Notes: generated by a model not told the origin, from the letters alone. Numbered from the stretch's first letter, positions 53,664-62,838 are shown. The stretch is 64,000 nt of DNA from Rhizobium leguminosarum (GCF_002953715.1 NZ_CP025012.1:2790001-2854000); one strand, 5' to 3'. Translations and numbers: made by a program.

Positions 53664-54179
53664 GTGAAAACACCCGCACCCGAAACTTTCGAGGGCCAGA
53701 TCCTGGCCCTCCTGCCCTCGCTCAGACGCTATTCGCGCAGCCTGACGCGCTCGGATGCCGATGGCGAGGATCTGCTCCAGGATTGCGTCGAGAAGGTTCT
53801 CACGCGCCGCAGCCAGTGGCGTGGCCTCAACCTGCGCGGCTGGGTCCTGACCATCATGACCAATCTCTATCGCAACGGCCGGCGCGGCAAGGCGCGCGAC
53901 AGCCTCGTCGAACTCGACGCCGCAGTTGACCTGGCCGCGCCTGAAGTGCCGGCCGATCCGCAGGAGCGCGCGCGGCTGGACGATGCGCTGAACAGCCTTT
54001 CGGAGGAATACCGCGCCGTGCTGATGCTTGTCGTTATTGAGGGATACACCTACAGCGAGGTCGCAGCCGCGCTCGATATCCCCATCGGCACCGTCATGTC
54101 CCGCCTGTCACGCGCCCGCCAGCGTGTCGCCGAGCGGCTGAAAGCCGACAATATCATTACGCTTCGGAGACCGAAATGA
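53664..54179 (+). CDS. ECF RNA polymerase sigma factor
   Basis: 171 residues from GTG at 53664. Region 2 (LTRSDADGEDLLQDCVEKVL, WRGLNLRGWVLTIMTNLYR) and region 4 (LNSLSEEYRAVLMLVVIEGY, AALDIPIGTVMSRLSRARQR) are evident. Starts inside the codon-rich end after COG4315; an upstream extension lacks a good ribosome site. Overlaps its anti-sigma gene by four bases (ATGA). Confidence 0.9.
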   Translation: MKTPAPETFEGQILALLPSLRRYSRSLTRSDADGEDLLQDCVEKVLTRRSQWRGLNLRGWVLTIMTNLYRNGRRGKARDSLVELDAAVDLAAPEVPADPQERARLDDALNSLSEEYRAVLMLVVIEGYTYSEVAAALDIPIGTVMSRLSRARQRVAERLKADNIITLRRPK

Positions 54180-54958
54180 ACGACACCAACCCGAGCGTAA
54201 CCGAAGCCGACCTTCACGCCTATGCCGACGGCCAACTGCCGGAAACGGCACGCGCCCGCATCGATGCCTTCCTGGCAGACAATCCCGACGAGGCGGCGAT
54301 GGTCGCCGAATGGCAGGCGCAGAATACAGGCATCCGATCGCTGTTTGCAGGCTATGAAAAAACAAAGGAAACCGATGCTCTCCTGGTTTCGCCGCCGCGC
54401 GGCATCTCTTCCGGGCGGAAACGTGCGGCGATCGCCGCAGCCGCCCTCCTCGTCTTCGCGCTCGGCGCCATCAGCGGCCATTATGGTCCGGCCCTTCTGG
54501 AAAAACCGGAGCTGCAGCTTGCCGGCTCCGAAACCCTGCCCAAACAGGCTGAGGCCGCCTTCATGGTCTATGCCGCCGAGGTTCGCCACCCCGTCGAAGT
54601 CTTCGCCAACGAGGAGGCCCATCTGGCCACCTGGCTCGGCAAACGCCTGGCGATAGAGAATCTCAAGATCCCGAACCTGCAGTCGCTCGGCTTCAAGCTG
54701 GTCGGCGGCCGCTTGCTGCCGGTCGATGGCAGGCCGGGCGCCATGTTCATGTATGAAAACCAGGCCGGCGAGCGACTGACCGTCCTGGTCGGCCGCAACA
54801 CGGAAAATCGCACGACGAGTTTCCGCTTCGCCTCATCCGACAATCTCGAGACCTTCTACTGGATCGACGGCGAACTCGGCTACGCCGTCACCGGCGAAAT
54901 CTCCCGCGAGACACTGCGGGAGGTAGCCGAGGAGTGCTACAAGCAATTCCCGTCATGA
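54176..54958 (+). CDS. Membrane-anchored anti-sigma factor
   Basis: 260 residues. The cytoplasmic N-terminal part (EADLHAYADGQLPETARARI, DAFLADNPDEAAMVAEW) is of the anti-ECF type. No HxxxCxxC zinc motif is seen. One membrane helix lies at about 82-103 ([20 protein letters not shown]). The periplasmic C-terminal domain of about 150 residues would sense the stimulus. Coupled to the sigma gene. Confidence 0.9.
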   Translation: MNDTNPSVTEADLHAYADGQLPETARARIDAFLADNPDEAAMVAEWQAQNTGIRSLFAGYEKTKETDALLVSPPRGISSGRKRAAIAAAALLVFALGAISGHYGPALLEKPELQLAGSETLPKQAEAAFMVYAAEVRHPVEVFANEEAHLATWLGKRLAIENLKIPNLQSLGFKLVGGRLLPVDGRPGAMFMYENQAGERLTVLVGRNTENRTTSFRFASSDNLETFYWIDGELGYAVTGEISRETLREVAEECYKQFPS

Positions 54959-55315
54959 GGATCCGCGCGAGGGATCGTTGCCGAGCTCGATCGGCCGTCC
55001 GTGCGGTGTCGCTACCGCCGCCCGCTGCCAACTCTGTTGCAGTGCCAGGATCGTTTCCACATCGGCGATGCCGTTGTCGACGATGAGGTCGGAGAGTGCC
55101 GCCACCCAGCAGTCAAAATAGTCGCTGCCATCTTCAGCCCGGCCAGGCTTGTGCAATTGCGCGGAAAGCGTTTCAGCCCATTCGCTCCAGCTGAACAGGC
55201 CCTTTGCATGCAGGTGCACGGTCATGGCAAAGGCTTCGGCGGCCCATGGCTCGGGAAAGACCGGCTCGCCCTCCGATGACCTCGGCAGGCTGGGCGATTG
55301 AGTCAGCGGCGACAT
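54953..55315 (-). CDS. Nitrile hydratase accessory protein (P14K/NthE-like)
   Basis: 120 residues. SEGEPVFPEPWAAEAFAMTV and HLHAKGLFSWSEWAETLSAQ match the accessory protein that helps load cobalt into nitrile hydratase; it resembles the N-terminal part of the beta subunit. ATG at 55315 gives a one-base gap from nthB and is preferred. Last gene of the operon; its end overlaps the anti-sigma gene on the other strand by six bases. Confidence 0.85.
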   Translation of the reverse strand: MSPLTQSPSLPRSSEGEPVFPEPWAAEAFAMTVHLHAKGLFSWSEWAETLSAQLHKPGRAEDGSDYFDCWVAALSDLIVDNGIADVETILALQQSWQRAAVATPHGRPIELGNDPSRGSS

Positions 55316-55316
55316 T

Positions 55317-55976
55317 TCATGCAGGCTCAAGATAGCTCTCCCAGGCATCGATCGACACGGTCAGCGTCCGATCGGCATCCTCGCCCCAGATCTCCGCGCC
55401 ATCGAAAACGACCGTATAGAGCCATTGCGGGCTCTCGCCCTTGCCATGCGCGTTGTCGTCGGGAAAGACGAACGAACCCTGCACCGCCTCGACCACACCG
55501 GTCCTGGCCCTGGCATAACGCGGCAGGCGCGTATGCGTCGCCGGATTGAAATTCTTCGTCCTCACCGTCTCACCGACCACGAAGAGCGGCGCTGCCTCGA
55601 CGGGACGATCGCAAGGCCCACCCTTGGCCAGCACGGCGGGCACCATGTCCGCCTTCAGCACCCGCTTCGGCACCGCGCCGTCTTGCAGCTTCCGCCCAGA
55701 AAGCAGCTCCTCATGCGTCGCAAAGCCGTGCCGTTCGAGCAGCTTGTCGATGCCGCGGATCCAGATCTCGTAGTAGCTGGCGGCGAGGTAATCGGCCGGC
55801 GGAATATTCTCGCGCGCATGCCGGCTTTCATCGATCGTCCATGCGCCGAAAGCGCCGCAGGAAAGGGTAATTCCGAGCGCCCGCTTTTCCCATTCGGCAT
55901 GGAAATAGGGCTCGTCCTTTTCCGGCGCGACAGGACCGAAGCCCATCTGCCCGCCGAGATCGTGCGGTCCGTTCAT
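55317..55976 (-). CDS. nthB: Nitrile hydratase, beta subunit
   Basis: 219 residues: [21 protein letters not shown] (family start), [20 protein letters not shown], and the C-terminal SH3-like domain ([23 protein letters not shown]..., split here as [21 protein letters not shown]). Start overlaps nthA stop (ATGA). Partner of alpha to hydrate nitriles to amides. No amidase gene follows in the operon. Confidence 0.92.
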   Translation of the reverse strand: MNGPHDLGGQMGFGPVAPEKDEPYFHAEWEKRALGITLSCGAFGAWTIDESRHARENIPPADYLAASYYEIWIRGIDKLLERHGFATHEELLSGRKLQDGAVPKRVLKADMVPAVLAKGGPCDRPVEAAPLFVVGETVRTKNFNPATHTRLPRYARARTGVVEAVQGSFVFPDDNAHGKGESPQWLYTVVFDGAEIWGEDADRTLTVSIDAWESYLEPA

Positions 55977-56626
55977 GTGGCGCTCTCCGGCTTGCGGGCA
56001 ACGGCCGTGCCGATCATCGCATCGCGGCTGACGAGGTCGGCGAGCGTCTGCTCGTCCATTCCCTCTGTCCCTTCGGGCCGCTCGGGAATGACGAGATAAC
56101 GCAGCTCCGCCGTCGAATCCCAGACGCGGACCTTCTTGTCCTCCGGCAGCGTCAGCCCGAATTCGGCCAGCACGCCGCGTGGATCGATGACGGCGCGTGA
56201 GCGATAGGCCGGCGCCTTGTACCAGACCGGCGGCAGGCCGAGCACCGACCACGGATAACAGGAGCAGAGCGTGCAGACGACGAGGTTATGGGTCTCGGCC
56301 GTGTTGAAGACGGCGCGCATGTGCTCGCCCTGCCGGCCGGTGTAACCGAGGCTTGATATCGCCGCCGTCGCATCGCGCTTCAGCCAGTCGGCGAAATCGG
56401 CATCGCTCCAGGCTCTGGCGACGACATGGGCGCCGTTTCTCGGTCCCACCTTCGTCTCGTAGGTCTCGACGATGGCATCGATTGCCGCCGGATCGATCAG
56501 CCCCTTCTCCGTCAGCAGCGTTTCCAGCGCTTTCACGCGCGCCTGCATGTCGGAATAATGATTGTCGTGATCATGCCCGTGGGCGTGCTCATCTCCGTGA
56601 GCATGGTCGTCGTCATGGTCGTGCAA
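55973..56626 (-). CDS. nthA: Cobalt-type nitrile hydratase, alpha subunit, His-rich N-terminus
   Basis: 217 residues. The metal-binding segment is [20 protein letters not shown], with VCTLCSC having Thr as in cobalt-type enzymes (Ser would mark iron type). Before the core there is a 26-residue His/Asp-rich extension ([20 protein letters not shown]), as if for metal binding. Start is TTG with GGGAGGG seven bases upstream; the next in-frame ATG (56548) would delete the extension. Order is alpha, beta, accessory. Confidence 0.92.
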   Translation of the reverse strand: MHDHDDDHAHGDEHAHGHDHDNHYSDMQARVKALETLLTEKGLIDPAAIDAIVETYETKVGPRNGAHVVARAWSDADFADWLKRDATAAISSLGYTGRQGEHMRAVFNTAETHNLVVCTLCSCYPWSVLGLPPVWYKAPAYRSRAVIDPRGVLAEFGLTLPEDKKVRVWDSTAELRYLVIPERPEGTEGMDEQTLADLVSRDAMIGTAVARKPESAT

Positions 56627-56723
56627 GGCGAAGCCCTCCCGAAACTGCCCGCTCTTTCTAACATATGCTGCAGGCCCGCCAAGCCATTCTATGTCTCATG
56701 CGCTTTTCCGCTAATCTCCTGCC

Positions 56724-57998
56724 ATGAACATCCTGATTCTCGGCGCAACCGGCTTTATAGGCTCCGTCGTCGCGGCCCGGCTCGTTGCCGACGGCCACGT
56801 CGTCACCGGACTCGGCCGCAATCCCGGACGTGCCCGTTTGAAACAGCCGGCAATCGACTGGCGGCGCGCAGATCTCTCGCACATGACGAAACCAGCGGAT
56901 TGGGATGATATCCTCAAGGACCAGCATGTCGTCGTCAATTGCGCCGGCGCCCTGCAGGACGGCCTGTCGGACGATTTGTCGGCCACCCAGGCTGAGGCGA
57001 TGTTGGCGCTCTATTCCGCAGCCAAACGCTCATCACGCCCGCTCGTCGTGCAGATATCGGCACGGACGGCGGGAGCGGCTAGCGATCTTCCCTTCCTCGC
57101 CACCAAGCGGCGGGCCGACGAGGCACTGGCTGCAAGCGGTCTGGCTTATCTCATCCTGCGCCCTGCCCTCGTTCTCGGCCGCAATGCCCATGGTGGCTCG
57201 GCGCTGCTGCGGGCGCTTGCCGCCTTTCCCCTGGCGCTGCCGCTGGTTCATGCCGAAAGTCCGGTCGAAACACTTTCGGTGAACGATGTGGCGGAAGCCG
57301 TGTCGCGGGCGGTCTCCGGCGGCATCTCCGGCGATATCGATCTTGCCGCCAACGAAGTTCTGACGCTCGCCGAGCTCGTCCGTCTTCACCGCCACTGGCT
57401 CGGCCTGCCGCCCGCCCGCGTGTTCCCTCTTCCCGGCTGGCTTACCAGGCCGGTGACGTGGCTGGCCGATTTGTCAGGCCTGCTCGGCTGGCGTTCGCCG
57501 CTGCGCTCGACAGCGATGACAGTGATGTCGGAAGGTGTGCAAAGCTCGAAATCAGGAAGCAGCCTTGCTGCGACATCCGCGGTCGCAGCGCTCTCGGCCA
57601 ATCCCTCCGGCGTGCAGGATCTCTGGTTTGCCAGGCTCTATCTTCTGAAGCCGCTCGTCATATCAGGCCTGTCTGGCTTCTGGCTGCTGTCCGGTCTGAT
57701 CCCGCTGCTGGCGCTGGAGAAGACGTCCGCTCACTTCCTGCCGTTCATGGCTGAGGCCGCGGCAACGGTGCTGACGCTTGCAACCTGCCTGACCGACATC
57801 GCTCTCGGTGCTGCCGTCCTCCTTCGCCCGCTGGCGAAACGTGCCCTTCTCGGTATGCTGGCCGTGTCGTTCGCCTATCTTGCCGGCGCCAGCCTGCTCG
57901 AACCCGCACTCTGGCTCGACCCGCTCGGTCCCCTCGTCAAGGTGCTGCCGTCGATCCTGCTGACACTCACCGCACTTGCCACCCTGGATGAACGCTGA
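56724..57998 (+). CDS. NAD(P)-binding epimerase-like domain with DoxX-like membrane domain
   Basis: 424 residues. N-terminal Rossmann domain (MNILILGATGFIGSVVAARL, FLATKRRADEALAASGLAYL, VLGRNAHGGSALLRALAAF). From about residue 290 onwards the protein is hydrophobic with 4 membrane segments (YLLKPLVISGLSGFWLLSGL, LTLATCLTDIALGAAVLLR), resembling a DoxX-like domain. Possibly a quinone/sulphur-related membrane oxidoreductase. Stop overlaps the next start (TGATG). Confidence 0.85.
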   Translation: MNILILGATGFIGSVVAARLVADGHVVTGLGRNPGRARLKQPAIDWRRADLSHMTKPADWDDILKDQHVVVNCAGALQDGLSDDLSATQAEAMLALYSAAKRSSRPLVVQISARTAGAASDLPFLATKRRADEALAASGLAYLILRPALVLGRNAHGGSALLRALAAFPLALPLVHAESPVETLSVNDVAEAVSRAVSGGISGDIDLAANEVLTLAELVRLHRHWLGLPPARVFPLPGWLTRPVTWLADLSGLLGWRSPLRSTAMTVMSEGVQSSKSGSSLAATSAVAALSANPSGVQDLWFARLYLLKPLVISGLSGFWLLSGLIPLLALEKTSAHFLPFMAEAAATVLTLATCLTDIALGAAVLLRPLAKRALLGMLAVSFAYLAGASLLEPALWLDPLGPLVKVLPSILLTLTALATLDER

Positions 57999-58474
57999 TG
58001 CTTGAGCAATGGCTGCTGCTTGCTCATGTCATCGGTGCGACCGTACTCTTCGGCACCGGCACCGGCATCGCCTTCTTCATGGTGATGGCGCACCGAACGC
58101 GCGATCCCCGGTTGATCGCCCATGTCGCCAGCACGGTTGTCATCGCTGACACGATCTTCACCGCCACCGCAGCCCTTCTCCAGCCGGCAACCGGCTATCT
58201 GTTGGCCCGGTCGATCGGCTGGGACCTGTCGGAGGGATGGATTGCGCTGTCGCTGCTGCTTTATGTCGTGACCGGCCTGTTCTGGCTGCCGGTCGTCTGG
58301 ATCCAGATCCGGCTGCGCGATCTCGCCCGGGCCGCAGCGGCGGCGGGAAAAGCCCTGCCACCGGCCTATTTCAGCCTCTACCGCATCTGGTTCGCCTGCG
58401 GCTTTCCGGCCTTCTCAGCCGTCATCGGCATTCTCTGGCTGATGCTAACGAAGCCGTCGATCGCTCTATTTTAG
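57998..58474 (+). CDS. DUF2269-family membrane protein
   Basis: 158 residues, four transmembrane helices: LLAHVIGATVLFGTGTGIAF, HVASTVVIADTIFTATAALL, IALSLLLYVVTGLFWLPVVW, and WFACGFPAFSAVIGILWLML. DUF2269 membrane proteins are often next to SDR-DoxX proteins as here, with unknown function. Convergent overlap of 9 bases with lysE. Confidence 0.88.
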   Translation: MLEQWLLLAHVIGATVLFGTGTGIAFFMVMAHRTRDPRLIAHVASTVVIADTIFTATAALLQPATGYLLARSIGWDLSEGWIALSLLLYVVTGLFWLPVVWIQIRLRDLARAAAAAGKALPPAYFSLYRIWFACGFPAFSAVIGILWLMLTKPSIALF

Positions 58475-59059
58475 CATCGGCCAGAGGCTTAGCACCAAGA
58501 GTGTCGCCATGCTGATATTGAACCATTTCAGCCGCACCGGATCGGAAAGCCACTCCCTCAGCGCCGAGCCGAAGCCTGCCCATGTCGAAACGCTGGGCAC
58601 ATTGACCGCCGCGAAGGCGAGACCGACGATCAGCACGCTCACGAGGTAGAGTTGCGGATTGGTATAGGTCGCCATCGCGGTGACCGCCATCACCCAGGCT
58701 TTCGGGTTGACCCACTGGAAGGCGGCCGCCGCGAAGAAGGACATCGGCTCGACGCCGCTCCTGCCTTCGCTGAGTGAGCGCGACGAGGCGATCTTCCAGG
58801 CGATCCAGACGAGATAGGCACCGCCCGCAAATTTCAGCGCCGTATAGACCATAGGCACCGTGTGCAGCAGCGCGCCGAGCCCAAGGCCGACGCCGATGAG
58901 CAGTGAGAAGAAACCGACGCCGATGCCGAACATATGCGGGATCGTCCTGCGGAAGCCGAAATTCACGCCCGATGCGAAGAGCATCATATTATTCGGCCCC
59001 GGCGTGATCGAGGTCGTGAAGGCGAACAGAACGAGGGCGAGAAATGTATCCAGCGGCAT
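58466..59059 (-). CDS. LysE/RhtB-family amino-acid exporter
   Basis: 197 residues with six membrane segments. The N-terminal TSITPGPNNMMLFASGVNFG is the RhtB/LysE signature (PGPN), followed by FRRTIPHMFGIGVGF and YLVWIAWKIASS. Exports an amino acid or homoserine lactone. Solitary, convergent with DUF2269. Confidence 0.92.
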   Translation of the reverse strand: MPLDTFLALVLFAFTTSITPGPNNMMLFASGVNFGFRRTIPHMFGIGVGFFSLLIGVGLGLGALLHTVPMVYTALKFAGGAYLVWIAWKIASSRSLSEGRSGVEPMSFFAAAAFQWVNPKAWVMAVTAMATYTNPQLYLVSVLIVGLAFAAVNVPSVSTWAGFGSALREWLSDPVRLKWFNISMATLLVLSLWPMLK

Positions 59060-59238
59060 GCGACCTCCCGAAGCCAGCTTTTCCGCGGCCCGTTTATTTA
59101 GGTCAGGATAACTGTCCTAAACCGCCGATACCATTGCGTCATTGTCATGGTGACAGGATTACTTGAAAGATGCAGACCCGGCCCAATCTCTTGCCGACTG
59201 CATAATTCCCTAAATCGCCATCGATTTAAGGATAAAAT

Positions 59239-59293
59239 CATGCAGCCATTCAAAGTGCTACAGCGTCCGTCTCAAGGACGCGCGGCGCTGTAG
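59239..59293. repeat. Rhizobial mosaic palindromic element (partial)
   Basis: ATGCAGCCATTCAAAGTGCTACAGCGTCC followed by GTCTCAA-GGACGCGCGGCGCTGTAG; only linker and second hairpin are present. It directly precedes the reductase start, so its modules sit in that gene's leader. Confidence 0.55.
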
Positions 59294-59303
59294 GAAGAAA
59301 CCC

Positions 59304-60152
59304 ATGCAGAACGACCCGATTCCATCGATCACATTTCCGAACGGCACTGAGGTGCCGGCGCTCGGCCAGGGCACCTGGGCCATGGGCGAGGATGCCGGCC
59401 ATGCCAAGGCCGAAATCGAAAGCCTCAAGGCCGGCATCGATCTCGGCATGACGCTGATCGACACCGCCGAAATGTACGGCGACGGTGGCGCTGAAGAGAT
59501 CGTCGGCCAGGCGATCAGGGGGCGGCGCGACGAAGTCTTCATCGTCAGCAAAGTCTATCCCTGGAATGCCAGCCTGAAAGGCACGATCGAAGCCTGCGAG
59601 CGCAGTCTCGAACGGCTCGGCACCGATCGTATCGATCTCTATCTGCTGCACTGGCGCGGCAACTATCCGCTCACTGAGACTGTCGCGGCCTTCGAAACGT
59701 TGAAGGCATCGGGCAAGATCGGCGCCTGGGGCGTCTCCAACTTCGACACCGACGATATGGAGGAATTGCTTAGAGTGCCCGATGGCGCCAATGTCGCCGC
59801 CAACCAGGTGCTCTACAATCTCTCCCGCCGCGGCATCGAATTCGATTTGCTGCCCTGGTGCCAGAGCCGCGGCATTCCCGTCATGGCCTATTCGCCGATC
59901 GAACAGGGAAATATCCTGCACCATCCCGAGCTGATCCACATCGCCAAGGCCTATCAGGCAACACCTGCCCAACTGGCGCTCGCCTTCCTGCTGGAACGCG
60001 ACGGCGTCATCGTCATCCCGAAGACCTCGAATGCCGAACGCGCGGCGGAGAACCGCGACTGCGTCTCGCTTGATATCACCGACGACGACTGGGATGCCCT
60101 CGACGCCGCCTTTCCGCCGCCCACAAAGAAAAAACCGCTGGAGATGCTCTGA
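59304..60152 (+). CDS. Aldo/keto reductase (2,5-diketogluconate-type)
   Basis: 282 residues: [39 protein letters not shown] (Asp, Tyr), [12 protein letters not shown] (Lys), [15 protein letters not shown] (His), [36 protein letters not shown]-dependent reduction of a carbonyl; substrate not inferred. GTAGGAAGAAA is the ribosome site, adjoining a repeat. Confidence 0.92.
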   Translation: MQNDPIPSITFPNGTEVPALGQGTWAMGEDAGHAKAEIESLKAGIDLGMTLIDTAEMYGDGGAEEIVGQAIRGRRDEVFIVSKVYPWNASLKGTIEACERSLERLGTDRIDLYLLHWRGNYPLTETVAAFETLKASGKIGAWGVSNFDTDDMEELLRVPDGANVAANQVLYNLSRRGIEFDLLPWCQSRGIPVMAYSPIEQGNILHHPELIHIAKAYQATPAQLALAFLLERDGVIVIPKTSNAERAAENRDCVSLDITDDDWDALDAAFPPPTKKKPLEML

Positions 60153-60187
60153 CCTTCAGCGGCTTTCCCGATTATTGCAGCATCGGA

Positions 60188-60262
60188 CTTACATGCCCAA
60201 GCTGTAATCTTACATGCCTTGGCGGTAATCTTACATGCCCGGGCTGTAATCTTTACATGCCC
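60188..60262. repeat. 21-bp tandem repeat at the ilvN 3' end
   Basis: Units beginning CTTACATGCCC or close variants start every 21, 21 and 22 bases (CATG at 60192, 60213, 60234, 60256). On the ilvN strand the repeat reads GGCATGTAAGATTACAG, including the stop codon, so the last copy is the end of the gene and the others are 3' duplicates. About 3.5 copies. Confidence 0.8.
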
Positions 60263-60825
60263 TGCACGCCGCGATTCATCGCCGCAATGCCGGTACGGCA
60301 CACCTCGATGAGGCCAAGCGGCTTCATGATCGCCACGAACTGGTCGATCTTCGACGATTTGCCGGTGATCTCCAGAATGAAGTGACCGACCGTCGCATCC
60401 ACCACCTTGGCATGGAAGGCATCGGCAAGGCGCAGGGTCTCGGCGCGCATCTCGCCCTCGCCGATCACCTTGATCAGTGCCACTTCGCGCTCGATCGGCC
60501 GGTCCTGGCCGAGTTCGCGGGCACGCACCGTCAGGTCGACGACGCGATGCACCGGCACGATGCGCTCGAGCTGCGCCTTGATCTGTTCCAGCACCTGCGG
60601 CGTGCCGCGTGTGACGACGGTGATGCGGGAAAGATGCGCCTGATGCTCGGTCTCGGAGACCGTCAGGCTCTCGATATTGTAGCCGCGGCCGGAAAATAGG
60701 CCGATGACCCGGGCAAGAACCCCCGGCTCGTTGTCGACGAGAACCGAAAGCGTGTGGCTTTCGACGGCCGCCGTTTCCGGCGAGATGAAGTAAGCGGAGC
60801 CCGTGGGCTGTAGGTGAGCGTTCAT
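60253..60825 (-). CDS. ilvN: Acetolactate synthase small (regulatory) subunit
   Basis: 190 residues. N-terminal ACT domain SHTLSVLVDNEPGVLARVIG (valine-binding), ...RGYNIESLTVSETEHQAHL, and a C-terminal domain (IREVALIKV-like EREVALIKVIGEGEM). It activates the large subunit and gives feedback sensitivity. Tail VQGM and stop are duplicated downstream in tandem repeats. Follows ilvB after 83 bases. Confidence 0.95.
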   Translation of the reverse strand: MNAHLQPTGSAYFISPETAAVESHTLSVLVDNEPGVLARVIGLFSGRGYNIESLTVSETEHQAHLSRITVVTRGTPQVLEQIKAQLERIVPVHRVVDLTVRARELGQDRPIEREVALIKVIGEGEMRAETLRLADAFHAKVVDATVGHFILEITGKSSKIDQFVAIMKPLGLIEVCRTGIAAMNRGVQGM

Positions 60826-60858
60826 GGTCCTGAGTTTCCTCTTCCCTGCCGCATAACC

Positions 60859-60908
60859 CCGAAAATCGGAAACGATTTTCGGAAAGGATTATGCGCAAAT
60901 TAAAAATG
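60859..60908. repeat. Rhizobial mosaic palindromic element (module 1 only)
   Basis: CCGAAAATCGGAAACGATTTTCGG hairpin, followed by ATGCGCAAATTAAAAATG, ends right at the ilvB stop. Only the first hairpin of the element is retained. It lies in the ilvB-ilvN spacer. Confidence 0.7.
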
Positions 60909-62699
60909 TCAGACGAGCGCGCGACCCTTGGCATCGATCGCATTGGCGACCGCTTCGTCGGTGGCTTCGTCCGGCAGCAGCATTTCGTTATGGGCCTTGC
61001 CCGAGGGGATCATCGGGAAGCAATTGGCGAGATTGGCGACGCGGCAATCGAAGATGACAGGCTTTCTGACCTCGATCATCTCCAGAATGGTGTCGTCGAG
61101 CGCATCCGGCTTTTCGCAGCGCAGGCCGACGGCGCCATAGGCTTCCGCCAGCTTGACGAAGTCGGGCATCGCCTCGGTATAGGAATTCGACAGGCGGTTG
61201 CCGTGAAGCAGCTGCTGCCACTGGCGCACCATGCCCATATACTGGTTGTTCATGATGAAGATCTTGATCGGCGCATCGTGCTGGATCGCCGCCGACATTT
61301 CCTGGATGCACATCTGGATCGAGGCGTCGCCGGCAATGTCGATGACGAGGCTGTCGGGGTGGGCGATCTGCACGCCGAGCGCTGCCGGCAGGCCGTAACC
61401 CATCGTGCCGAGACCGCCCGAGGTCATCCAGCGGTTCGGCTGCTCGAAACCGAAGAACTGCGCCGCCCACATCTGGTGCTGGCCGACTTCGGTGGTGATG
61501 TAGGTGTCGCGATCCTTGGTATGCGCAAAGAGCCGCTCCAGCGCATATTGCGGCATGATGACGTCGCTGCTCTTCGTATAGGCGAAGGAGTTGCGCGCGC
61601 GCCAGCGGGCGATATCGGTCCACCAGTCTTCCAGGCGACCCTTCTCCGGCTTCTTCGGCAGCGCCCGCCACAGGCGGACCATGTCTTCGAGGACATGGCC
61701 GACATCGCCGCGGATGCCGATATCAACACGGACGTTCTTGTTGATCGAGGACGGATCGATATCGATATGGATCTTCTTCGAATTCGGCGAAAAGGCATTG
61801 AGACGGCCGGTGATGCGGTCGTCGAAGCGGGCGCCGATGCAGACCATGACATCGCAGTCGTGCATCGCCATGTTGGCCTCGTAGGAGCCGTGCATGCCGA
61901 GCATCTTCAGCCAGTTCTTGCCTGAAGCAGGATAGGCGCCGAGGCCCATCAGCGTCGAGGTGATCGGGAAATCGGTGAGCTCGACCAGCTCGCGCAGCAG
62001 CTTGGAAGCCTCGGGGCCGGAATTGATGACGCCTCCGCCGGAATAGATGATCGGACGGCGCGCATTCGCCATCAGTTCGATCGCGGCATGGATCTGGTTG
62101 AGGTCGCCCTGGATCTTCGGCTGGTAGCTCTTCTGGATCGCGTAATCGGCGGGCGGTGTGTAGGTGCCGGTCGCAAACTGCACGTCTTTCGGAATATCGA
62201 CTACGACGGGGCCCGGACGGCCGGACTGGGCGATGCGGAAGGCCTCGTGAATGACGGCGGCAAGCTGGTTGACATCCTTGACCAGCCAGTTGTGCTTGGT
62301 GCAGGGCCGGGTGATGCCGACCGTATCGCATTCCTGGAAGGCGTCGGAGCCGATCAGTGGGGTCGGAACCTGTCCGGTCAGGCAGACGAGCGGGATCGAA
62401 TCCATCAGCGCGTCCTGCAGCGGCGTGACCGCATTGGTAGCGCCCGGACCCGAGGTCACCAGCATGACGCCGACCTTGCCGGTGGAGCGGGCGTAACCTT
62501 CGGCCGCATGGCCTGCCCCCTGCTCGTGGCGGACGAGGATGTGCTTGACATCCTCCTGCTGGAAGATCTCGTCGTAGATCGGCAGGACCGCGCCGCCCGG
62601 ATAGCCGAAAATATGTTCGACACCGTTGTCCTTCAGCGCCTTGAGAACGATCTCCGCTCCCGTCATCCGATTGCCTGCCGCCTGATTGTCCGTGCTCAT
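60909..62699 (-). CDS. ilvB: Acetolactate synthase large (catalytic) subunit
   Basis: 596 residues from ATG at 62699. ThDP enzyme with all three domains: IFGYPGGAVLPIYDEIFQQE, HEQGAGHAAEGYARSTGKVG (catalytic Glu region), VTSGPGATNAVTPLQDALMD, FAD-binding central part, and the C-terminal ThDP/Mg2+ segment GDASIQMCIQEMSAAIQHDA with NNQYMGMVRQWQ. It is the first committed step to Ile, Val and Leu. An attenuator-like leader precedes it; the small subunit is the next gene. Confidence 0.96.
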   Translation of the reverse strand: MSTDNQAAGNRMTGAEIVLKALKDNGVEHIFGYPGGAVLPIYDEIFQQEDVKHILVRHEQGAGHAAEGYARSTGKVGVMLVTSGPGATNAVTPLQDALMDSIPLVCLTGQVPTPLIGSDAFQECDTVGITRPCTKHNWLVKDVNQLAAVIHEAFRIAQSGRPGPVVVDIPKDVQFATGTYTPPADYAIQKSYQPKIQGDLNQIHAAIELMANARRPIIYSGGGVINSGPEASKLLRELVELTDFPITSTLMGLGAYPASGKNWLKMLGMHGSYEANMAMHDCDVMVCIGARFDDRITGRLNAFSPNSKKIHIDIDPSSINKNVRVDIGIRGDVGHVLEDMVRLWRALPKKPEKGRLEDWWTDIARWRARNSFAYTKSSDVIMPQYALERLFAHTKDRDTYITTEVGQHQMWAAQFFGFEQPNRWMTSGGLGTMGYGLPAALGVQIAHPDSLVIDIAGDASIQMCIQEMSAAIQHDAPIKIFIMNNQYMGMVRQWQQLLHGNRLSNSYTEAMPDFVKLAEAYGAVGLRCEKPDALDDTILEMIEVRKPVIFDCRVANLANCFPMIPSGKAHNEMLLPDEATDEAVANAIDAKGRALV

Positions 62700-62759
62700 C
62701 TGTCTGTTCCGTTTGATGCTGGGATTGCGTTTGTGGCCGGAAGCCCGAATTTCGGGCAT

Positions 62760-62781
62760 AAAAAAAGGCCCCTGAGGAGCC
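62760..62781 (-). terminator. Attenuator terminator before ilvB
   Basis: On the minus strand GGCTCC-TCA-GGGGCC forms a 6-bp stem (one G-U pair), followed by seven T. It lies 36 bases after the leader stop and 61 before the ilvB start, so transcription would end here unless an alternative structure forms. Confidence 0.75.
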
Positions 62782-62790
62782 TGTCATCTA

Positions 62791-62838
62791 GCGCATGGGT
62801 GGCTATCGCCGGATGGTTACACCATCCTGCCCATGCGC
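62791..62838 (-). promoter_or_regulatory. Competing stem in the ilvB leader
   Basis: GCGCATGGG (62791-62799) and CCCATGCGC (62830-62838) form a perfect 9-bp stem, inside which GGATGG (62811-62816) and CCATCC (62822-62827) pair around the leader stop codon. Its 5' arm overlaps the leader peptide end, so a ribosome stalled at the Ile/Val codons would alter its pairing, the usual attenuation logic. Confidence 0.6.

Noticed and set aside
56548..56626. His-rich nthA N-terminus as a false upstream extension
   Set aside because: Retained as real: GGGAGGG lies seven bases before the TTG, and the tail is compositionally specific rather than random.
60188..60262. Short repeat array as a CRISPR
   Set aside because: Units are contiguous 21-mers without unique spacers, and they lie at a gene end with no cas genes near.
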